Assembly: GCA_016177265.1 (NCBI GenBank)
Contig: JACOVP010000025.1
Location: 1 to 9,929 of the forward strand
Direction of reading: 5' to 3'
Source of the DNA: Candidatus Woesearchaeota archaeon
GTDB lineage: Archaea; Nanobdellota; Nanobdellia; SCGC-AAA011-G17; UBA489
DNA: 9,929 nt
A program made the translations under genes and the position numbers. The notes beneath the pieces are model-generated. The model was given only the letters and a program-made list of their open reading frames with translations. It was not told the origin of the DNA and did not search any database. The stretch's first letter is position 1. Every line of letters begins with the position of its first letter. Shown piece after piece: positions 5,643 through 9,929 of the stretch.

Positions 5643-6366
5643 GGTTTTCACGCCCCCTCTGTTCTTCACCTTCTCTCTGCATTGGCTTGTTTTTGCTTAT
5701 TTTTTTCTCCAGCAATGCAGCGATTTCTTCAGTCAAGCCTTCACGGTGTGATTCCTGGTTGATCTTGTAAATGGCTTCTGCAGCCACCATCTCATCTTCT
5801 GGTGCGCCTTGGATCCAGATGGTACCGTTCTGGCCGACAACAATCCTGCAGTTTGTCTTTTCTTTAATCATGGAGATCATGCTGCCCTGCTTGCCAATAA
5901 TCCTTGGCACCTTGGATGAATCAATAGTGATCAATTTTCCTGGGCCTAACTTCCTTAAGCCTGGACCACGCATCGTCAAATCCACCGATGCGCGAGTGAC
6001 CTTGCTGATTTTGCAGACAATGTAATCGCCGTAGGAGAAGTAATCTGCCAAGTCAGCACCCCGCTCTACAAATTCACTAATTTCCCTTACTGATAGCACT
6101 CCGATATTCGCACAGTTCATATCAATAAACCAGTTGCTAAATGTCATATCTATAATACGACCAATGACTGTATCATCCCTTTTAGGAATGTAGCGACCAC
6201 GTAGTGGGATGACGCGAATGACACGACCGCTGATATTGGTTAATCCTACATATATGGAGATAATTTTGTCTTTGTCCCTGAATGTTCCTGAGGATGGCAA
6301 AAAATCCATGCCTGTCGCTAAGACTTCACCAGGAACAACAATCTTCTTACTTTCTATTGTTTCCAT
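5629..6366 (-). CDS. rrp4: Exosome RNA-binding cap subunit Rrp4 (S1 and KH domains)
   Basis: Trimeric cap protein of the archaeal exosome that binds substrate RNA and feeds it into the Rrp41/42 ring. Domains in order: an N-terminal domain with VVPGEVLATG and the SGT turn (10-30), an S1 domain (about 64-133: GRIIDMTFSNWFIDMNCANIGVL), and a KH domain (about 143-205) with the nucleic-acid-binding loop GKQG at 158-161. Csl4, the other cap protein, has a zinc ribbon and no KH domain, so this is Rrp4. The C-terminal 25 residues are highly charged and rich in Glu, Lys and Arg, and probably disordered. 245 residues, normal length. The ATG at 6366 follows SD AAGGAG with a 7-base spacer; the SD overlaps the SBDS stop codon. 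Confidence 0.96.
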   Translation of the reverse strand: METIESKKIVVPGEVLATGMDFLPSSGTFRDKDKIISIYVGLTNISGRVIRVIPLRGRYIPKRDDTVIGRIIDMTFSNWFIDMNCANIGVLSVREISEFVERGADLADYFSYGDYIVCKISKVTRASVDLTMRGPGLRKLGPGKLITIDSSKVPRIIGKQGSMISMIKEKTNCRIVVGQNGTIWIQGAPEDEMVAAEAIYKINQESHREGLTEEIAALLEKKISKNKPMQREGEEQRGRENHEEE

Positions 6367-6377
6367 TTTTTAACTCC

Positions 6378-7076
6378 TTATGTTGTTTTGAGAATCTTAC
6401 TTTCTACTGAACCATGCGTCAGTTTATTTAACTCAGTGAAGAGGTCTTCTTGCAAGCCAGCAGGGATTTCCACATTACCGAGCAGTGAGCCGTCATTTAA
6501 CCATTCGCTCTTGAGGAGCTTGTACTTCTTTAGGATTCTGAATGCAGGACCAGCATACTGCGGCTGGATCTTGATTTCTATAAGCCGCGTTTCGAACTTG
6601 ATGGGGATGATAGGCTTTAAAGCATTGAGGATGGTCTCTACTTGGTCCTCGGCAGTTTTGCTCTCATCGATCTTGATCCTTGCTTGCTCCATGGCTGCTT
6701 CAATTCTTGATGGGGGATGCGGCAATCCTGTTTTTGTATCGATAGCATACTTATGAATAATATCAATGAGGCGCTTTCTTTTTTCTTCACGTTCTTTTTC
6801 ACGATGCTTCTGGGTGAGCTGGATTTCACCTTCTTTGAGGATTATCGTTGCAATCTGCTGTGGATCTGTAGTCTTGAATGCTGCCAGCAAGTCTTTTTCC
6901 GCTGGTTTTAAGCCGCGCTTTGCTTCGTGGAAAATTTCATTCGTCACCAAAACATCATCGAGCATTACTTTTTTTCCCTGCTTGAATTCCAATGCTTTAT
7001 CACAATCGACTAACACTTCATACTGTTTTCCCTGCCGTTTGATTCTTGCTTCTACTGCGCTAGTAATATCAGTCAT
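6378..7076 (-). CDS. Ribosome maturation protein SBDS family (Sdo1 homologue)
   Basis: Homologue of the Shwachman-Bodian-Diamond protein; in eukaryotes it works with the GTPase EFL1 to release eIF6 from 60S subunits, and an equivalent large-subunit maturation role is inferred in archaea. 232 residues in three parts: an N-terminal domain (about 1-90) with EARIKRQGKQYEVLVDCDKALEFKQGK and a helix ending DLLAAFKTTDPQQIATIILKEGE; a helical middle domain containing HREKEREEKRKRLIDIIHKYAIDTKTGLPHPPSRIEAAM; and a C-terminal ferredoxin-like domain from about 160 with PIKFETRLIEIKIQPQYAGPAFRIL. It starts one base after the psmA stop (TAAGATG), with only a weak GTGA as SD. Its position between psmA and rrp4 is the conserved archaeal order. 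Confidence 0.95.
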   Translation of the reverse strand: MTDITSAVEARIKRQGKQYEVLVDCDKALEFKQGKKVMLDDVLVTNEIFHEAKRGLKPAEKDLLAAFKTTDPQQIATIILKEGEIQLTQKHREKEREEKRKRLIDIIHKYAIDTKTGLPHPPSRIEAAMEQARIKIDESKTAEDQVETILNALKPIIPIKFETRLIEIKIQPQYAGPAFRILKKYKLLKSEWLNDGSLLGNVEIPAGLQEDLFTELNKLTHGSVESKILKTT

Positions 7077-7077
7077 C

Positions 7078-7797
7078 TTATTTCACTTTAAGGAAGTCTT
7101 CCTTCTTGAAGTGTTTCAAGAGCTTGTCATCGGAATTAATGTAAGCGCCATCTAAACGCTCAGCGCTGAACTCTTTGCCGAGTGCTTTCTTTAGAGCATT
7201 GATTGCTAACCTTAACCCTTCTTGAATGGTGAGAGACTCTTTGTACTCCTTATTGAGCATATCTTTGACTTCGGTTTCTGCTTCTCCCATGGCTGTGGCT
7301 TTGTACTCCAGGAAAATGCCCGTAGGATCGGTGATGAAGAGATGAGGCTCTTCACCGTGGCCAATGAACATGATGCTGACACCGAAAGGGCGAGCACCAC
7401 CGACTTGCGTGTACAATTGTTTTAAATTGCAGATTTCTTTAACGAGACTTTCTGTGGTGATAGGGGTTGCATAAGTCATCCTGTGTTGTTGCGCTATTAC
7501 TTGCGCCCGCTCAATGAGGATACGGCCGTCACTTAAAATACCGGAAACAGAAGCGCCAATGTGGTCATCGATTTGGAAGATCTTTTCAACAGACTTTGGG
7601 ACGACTAATTTTTCTGTGATCCTCTTATCCGCCACTAACACTACACCATCTTTACAAACCATCCCTATACTCGTCGTTCCTTGCTTGACTGTCTTCTTTG
7701 CATACTCTACCTGCAATAAACGACCATCTGGGCTGAACATGATACTCGTTCTATCATACCCCATTGCCTGGTGAGATGTCTCATCTACTTGTTGCAT
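7078..7797 (-). CDS. psmA: 20S proteasome alpha subunit
   Basis: Forms the outer heptameric rings of the 20S proteasome, controlling the entry pore and docking the PAN/Cdc48 ATPases. 239 residues. It has the N-terminal YDR gate motif (14-16) and the alpha signature GYDRTSIMFSPDGRLLQVEYA, with a few residues before it as in known alpha subunits. SVEKI contains Lys72, which aligns with Lys66 of the Thermoplasma protein, the residue that contacts the HbYX tail of the ATPase. QYGGxRPFG-type sequence appears as QVGGARPFGVS, and DPTGIFLEYKATAMG follows. There is no catalytic N-terminal Thr, as expected for alpha. The ATG has SD GGAGG with a 10-base spacer, located in the end of the Pop5 gene four bases away. 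The beta subunit is not in this window. Confidence 0.97.
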   Translation of the reverse strand: MQQVDETSHQAMGYDRTSIMFSPDGRLLQVEYAKKTVKQGTTSIGMVCKDGVVLVADKRITEKLVVPKSVEKIFQIDDHIGASVSGILSDGRILIERAQVIAQQHRMTYATPITTESLVKEICNLKQLYTQVGGARPFGVSIMFIGHGEEPHLFITDPTGIFLEYKATAMGEAETEVKDMLNKEYKESLTIQEGLRLAINALKKALGKEFSAERLDGAYINSDDKLLKHFKKEDFLKVK

Positions 7798-7801
7798 GGT
7801 A

Positions 7802-8125
7802 CTATTGCCTCCTTTTGACCTTGTTGATCATGCCTGATACTTTCGTTGTTGCGATCCTGGTGGGATTATTCTTCATGGTCTTGATTAAGGCAAGCGCTGT
7901 TTTGACATGGTTCACGTAAGGCGTGTTGACCTTGATGATGCCTTCTTTGTTTGTGTTTTCTATCAGTGAGATACCTGCTTGGGCAACACCATAGTCTCCT
8001 AGGAACTGGTGGATTGCTTGTTGCACTGCTTCTTTAACCTCTTCTGCTGTTCTGTTTGCTTCAGTGATAACCTCGTAGTGGAGGTACCGTTTCTTTTCAC
8101 GTAAACTGGGCAAAATCGGCTTAAT
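7802..8125 (-). CDS. rnp2: RNase P protein component Pop5 (Rnp2), probable ATT start
   Basis: Protein subunit of archaeal RNase P, which with the RNase P RNA and Rpp30 removes the 5' leader from pre-tRNAs; Pop5 and Rpp30 form a pair. The N-terminus LPSLREKKRYLHYEVI is the Pop5 hallmark (LPPTLR..KRYI.FEV in relatives), followed by an RRM-like alpha/beta fold with ALFLGDYGVAQAG-like and IIKVNTPYVNHVKTALALI segments. No ATG exists in this frame upstream of the motif. The frame is open from a TGA at 8134-8132 and offers ATT 8125, ATT 8116 and TTG 8113. ATT 8125 gives 107 residues beginning (M)KPILPSLREKKRY, the length homologues have, and sits 6 bases after GGTGA. TTG 8113 (103 aa) lacks a placed SD and is the fallback. 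psmA follows after 4 bases. Confidence 0.88.
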   Translation of the reverse strand: MKPILPSLREKKRYLHYEVITEANRTAEEVKEAVQQAIHQFLGDYGVAQAGISLIENTNKEGIIKVNTPYVNHVKTALALIKTMKNNPTRIATTKVSGMINKVKRRQ

Positions 8126-8131
8126 GGTATC

Positions 8132-8136
8132 TCACC
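8132..8136 (-). promoter_or_regulatory. SD pointing to the ATT start of Pop5
   Basis: GGTGA, within GGGTGAGAT, is complementary to the UCACC near the archaeal 16S rRNA 3' end. It ends 6 bases before ATT 8125, but 18 before TTG 8113. This spacing is the main argument for the ATT start. Confidence 0.5.
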
Positions 8137-8190
8137 CGAGAAAAAAGCTAGTTCCTTTTTCTCATTCGTTTTTTCCTATTTAGAAGGATG

Positions 8191-8198
8191 TTTATAAA
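8191..8198 (-). promoter_or_regulatory. Possible internal promoter (TATA box) before Pop5
   Basis: TTTATAAA covers the last codons of Rpp30. On the minus strand transcription would start near 8168 and give a 43-base leader with the GGTGA SD. The 66-base Rpp30-Pop5 spacer is the only sizeable gap in the operon, which makes an internal promoter for the proteasome-exosome half plausible. The box is a palindrome and the same bases also read GGATGTTTATAAAG rightward, where no gene follows. Confidence 0.35.
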
Positions 8199-8707
8199 GA
8201 TTGTGGTGGTTCTTTGAGGATTTTGATGGGTTTTCGCTTCTTTTGAAAGTTTAAGGCTAATTTGGCTTCTTTCGGCGTCATCCCAAGAACTTGTGCAAAG
8301 GCGAATAAGTCATGTGCAGAACGCATTTCCCAGGGGTTCTTTGCAAAGGAGGCAACTACCATCCTTACTTTATACTTTCTACACAAACGAACATTCTGCA
8401 TCATTCTTCCTAACACTATTGCACGATGAAGAGAGTTTAAGAGATCACTAAAACTAAAACCGATAGCGATATCATTCTTTTTTGCAAGAGCACAGAGGAC
8501 ATGATTCAATCCAGAGTCTCTTTGGGTGAATTTATCCTTTTTGCCTGCACGCTCTGGGGCTAGTAAGATATCGACTTGCTTGTTCTCTACTGCTGTTCTG
8601 TTTTTTTCTTCTGTAGTTCCTTCGACTATGTTGAATGTTTTAGCATGAAGAATTTTATGGAAACTTAAGTCATTTCTGGGTTGTTGACAATAAATGATGT
8701 CTATCAT
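8192..8707 (-). CDS. rnp3: RNase P protein component Rpp30 (Rnp3), N-terminally short
   Basis: Partner of Pop5 in archaeal RNase P; normally a TIM-barrel of the PHP type of about 210-230 residues. Here it is 171 residues. From about 25 onward it follows the family: a strand and helix ending in KQVDILLAPE (47-56), RDSGLNHVLCALAKKNDIAIGFSFSDLLNS, RMMQNVRLCRKYKVRMVVASFAKNPWEMRSAHDLFAFAQVLGMTPKEAKLAL. Roughly the first 65-75 residues, the first barrel strands and helices, are missing compared with Pyrococcus Rpp30. The frame is closed by a TAA seven codons before the ATG, so no longer protein is possible without a frameshift. It overlaps the kinase gene upstream by four bases (ATGA). Identity is supported by the adjacent Pop5. 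Confidence 0.88.
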   Translation of the reverse strand: MIDIIYCQQPRNDLSFHKILHAKTFNIVEGTTEEKNRTAVENKQVDILLAPERAGKKDKFTQRDSGLNHVLCALAKKNDIAIGFSFSDLLNSLHRAIVLGRMMQNVRLCRKYKVRMVVASFAKNPWEMRSAHDLFAFAQVLGMTPKEAKLALNFQKKRKPIKILKEPPQSL

Positions 8708-9156
8708 GTTTTCACTACCTTTACTTTATGCTTGTTCATCAATGCTTCTAACAGACAGACATCTAAGATTTCAGCATCCATATTCTCCCTGATTTTTTCC
8801 TGTGGATAGTGGCGTTTTTTTAATCGTTGTTGCAATTTTTTTAATGAGCATTTGGTGACTATGCACAGATCAACATATTTCTTTGGCAAGTGATGAGCAA
8901 GATGGGAATCAATGACTATGCTTTGCTTCTTTTTTTTGTACTCTTTGATAAGCTTGATGAGGATTTTGTTGAGTTTTGCAATATCTATTATGTAAGTTTT
9001 CCACTTTTTATCGTATTTCTCATAGATTTTTTGTTCTTTGATAATCTTATTGACATCAATATAAGTTGCCTTGTGTTTTTTTGCTAGACGCTTGGCTACG
9101 GTCGTTTTTCCTGTGCCAGGAGTGCCTGTGACAATGATGACGGAAGGCTTTTTCAT
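8704..9156 (-). CDS. AK6/Fap7-like adenylate kinase family protein
   Basis: P-loop nucleoside monophosphate kinase of the AK6 (hCINAP/Fap7) type. The family has adenylate kinase/ATPase activity and in eukaryotes and archaea is linked to late small-subunit ribosome maturation through uS11; that role here is inferred. 150 residues from ATG 9156: Walker A GTPGTGKTT (11-19), YIDVNKIIKE in the NMP-binding region (32-41), the family motif DSHLAHHLP (83-91), a lysine-rich lid RLKKRHYPQEKIREN (111-125) and DAEILDVCLLEA (127-138). The usual end 'EIDTT' is missing; it stops at VKVVKT. TTG 9168 would add four residues, but ATG 9156 is preferred. It is very rich in Lys and A/T-rich codons compared with the genes downstream. 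It lies 4 bases after the UMP kinase stop. Confidence 0.88.
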   Translation of the reverse strand: MKKPSVIIVTGTPGTGKTTVAKRLAKKHKATYIDVNKIIKEQKIYEKYDKKWKTYIIDIAKLNKILIKLIKEYKKKKQSIVIDSHLAHHLPKKYVDLCIVTKCSLKKLQQRLKKRHYPQEKIRENMDAEILDVCLLEALMNKHKVKVVKT

Positions 9157-9160
9157 GCCG

Positions 9161-9847
9161 TTATGCAATGATAGTACCTTTAAAGGCTTTCCCTTGGAGA
9201 CAGCGTCTGATATTCTCGATCTCTTTCCCTAGAATAATCGTTTTAATTTTATGGCGCTTAATGATGGCGGAAGCGTGCTGATCAAGAATGAAATGCTGGC
9301 CTGGATGATAGGTAATTTTTTTTACCATAGCATTAAACTTCTCAAGAGAGGTGTGCTTAATCAATTTTGCATCTTTGTATTTTCTTGGATCTTTGGTATA
9401 TAATCCAGCGACGTCGGTAATATTTATGAACGTCGTATGGAAAACATTTGCAAGGCGTGCAGCAGTTCCGTCACTGGTGTTGTTCTCTTCATACCTTAGA
9501 CTGCCGACAAAGACGATTCTGTTTTTCTTGAGGAGATTTTTGACTCCGCCTAATGACTTGGGTATGGATTGTGAAGCTAAACCATTGAAAAAGTTTGCCA
9601 TAAATTTGGCGTTCATCCGAGTAATAGTAATACCCATCAAGCATTGGACTTTTTTATTGTAACCTTCCTGTTCCAGGGCTTTCATGTATTTTCTAGCAGT
9701 AGAACCTCCGCCGATGACGATGACGAATTTTCTGTCTTTACAAGAAGCAATGAGATGCTTGAAGGACTTGATGTAAGCATAATTAATCCGATCAGTATCT
9801 CTAGGAATAATGACTGATCCACCTAAACTCAACACCTCTGTTTTCAT
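9161..9847 (-). CDS. pyrH: Uridylate (UMP) kinase, archaeal type
   Basis: Amino-acid-kinase-fold enzyme that phosphorylates UMP to UDP with ATP in pyrimidine nucleotide synthesis. 228 residues, normal for the archaeal hexameric type. Visible motifs are LSLGGSVI (6-13) at the phosphate site, IVIGGGSTARKY (43-54), GITITRMNA (72-80) of the UMP region, SDGTAARLANVF (125-136) where relatives have TTDAVAALLA, and ITDVAGLYTKDPRKYKDAKLI (143-163) for nucleotide binding, then the late ILDQHASAIIKRHKIKTIILGKE. The ATG overlaps the upstream stop by four bases (ATGA), so it could be translated by coupling. A TATA-like box 27 bases upstream could also give a leaderless mRNA. Together with the AK6-like gene it supplies nucleotide-kinase functions at the head of the RNA-processing operon. 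Confidence 0.93.
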   Translation of the reverse strand: MKTEVLSLGGSVIIPRDTDRINYAYIKSFKHLIASCKDRKFVIVIGGGSTARKYMKALEQEGYNKKVQCLMGITITRMNAKFMANFFNGLASQSIPKSLGGVKNLLKKNRIVFVGSLRYEENNTSDGTAARLANVFHTTFINITDVAGLYTKDPRKYKDAKLIKHTSLEKFNAMVKKITYHPGQHFILDQHASAIIKRHKIKTIILGKEIENIRRCLQGKAFKGTIIA

Positions 9848-9929
9848 TGGAGAATATAGAATTTCTTTTCTTTAAATAGTTTGGCAACGTCATCACCAGT
9901 AACTCCTTTATCTTTAGAGCTTCCGATAC
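9844..9929 (-). CDS. C-terminus of an unidentified protein (5' part outside window)
   Basis: The last 27 codons of a leftward gene enter from the right edge: IGSSKDKGVTGDDVAKLFKEKKFYILQ, then TGA. The frame is open to the edge, the composition looks like an ordinary soluble protein (a charged helix, then a final strand FYILQ), and the stop overlaps the UMP kinase start as ATGA, the same junction seen between the kinase and Rpp30 genes. I do not recognise the family from this short piece. Confidence 0.6.
   Translation of the reverse strand, partial: IGSSKDKGVTGDDVAKLFKEKKFYILQ
9871..9878 (-). promoter_or_regulatory. Possible TATA box of UMP kinase inside the upstream gene
   Basis: TATTTAAA on the minus strand is centred about 27 bases from the UMP kinase ATG, the exact spacing for a leaderless mRNA, and matches the box at 3813-3820. 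It lies within the coding end of the upstream gene (codons for LFK), so it may be chance; the ATGA overlap argues for readthrough from upstream. Confidence 0.35.

Noticed and set aside
6766..7155. 129-codon plus-strand frame across SBDS and the psmA end
   Set aside because: Phe/Ser-rich antisense shadow of charged SBDS helices; no known family pattern.
8187..8200. Rightward promoter GGATGTTTATAAAG
   Set aside because: It resembles the promoter blocks at 1206 and 1804, but no rightward gene follows; the palindromic TTTATAAA is better read as a leftward box before Pop5, or as chance.
8700..9160. AK6-like gene as a recent foreign insertion because of its Lys- and A/T-rich composition
   Set aside because: It sits in tight overlap with both neighbours in the operon; lysine richness explains the base bias.
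1..9929. CRISPR array, insertion sequence, toxin-antitoxin or defence genes
   Set aside because: No regularly spaced repeats, transposase-like proteins or terminal inverted repeats were seen; all large frames have housekeeping or membrane-protein explanations.

Overview
This window is archaeal. It carries archaeal/eukaryotic-type information genes: exosome Rrp4, Rrp41 and Rrp42, SBDS, the proteasome alpha subunit, RNase P proteins Pop5 and Rpp30, RNA polymerase subunit RpoK, archaeal-type ribosomal protein uS2 and archaeal UMP kinase. The transcription units have TATA boxes about 26-30 bases before the first codon, several with little or no leader, while genes inside the operon have Shine-Dalgarno (SD) sequences. 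A bacterial-type GyrB, short protein versions, an AlaE-family exporter and tight gene overlaps would fit a DPANN archaeon of the Woesearchaeota type, but that placement is inference from gene content.

Left part (1-2382). A partial gyrB runs leftward off the window edge. Facing away from it are two rightward genes: a small membrane protein of the L-alanine exporter AlaE family, and a RecA/KaiC-fold protein with a Walker-B-like strand but no Walker A loop. An identical 17-base promoter block precedes both.

Middle (2383-3957). rpsB (uS2) points left and its stop codon directly abuts the stop codon of the KaiC-like gene. Upstream of rpsB lies a five-helix membrane protein with two 'conserved TM helix' repeats of the mechanosensitive-channel type. 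It has its own promoter and a hairpin plus T-tract at its end.

Right part (3958-9929). One long leftward operon covers nearly everything. In transcription order it reads: unknown gene (C-terminus only), UMP kinase, AK6/Fap7-like kinase, Rpp30, Pop5, proteasome alpha, SBDS, Rrp4, Rrp41, Rrp42, RpoK. Most junctions are overlaps or gaps of under 15 bases; only Rpp30-Pop5 has a spacer (66 bases), with a possible internal promoter. This is a version of the known archaeal exosome-proteasome superoperon. It joins RNA 3'-end degradation (Rrp4 cap on the Rrp41/42 ring), tRNA 5' processing (RNase P), ribosome maturation (SBDS, Fap7-like kinase), protein degradation (PsmA) and transcription (RpoK).

I found no CRISPR array, insertion sequence, rRNA or tRNA gene, and no clearly novel system. 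The points most worth a second look are the probable ATT start of Pop5, the shortened Rpp30, RpoK in the position where L37Ae is usual, and the AlaE / KaiC-like pair under matching promoters.
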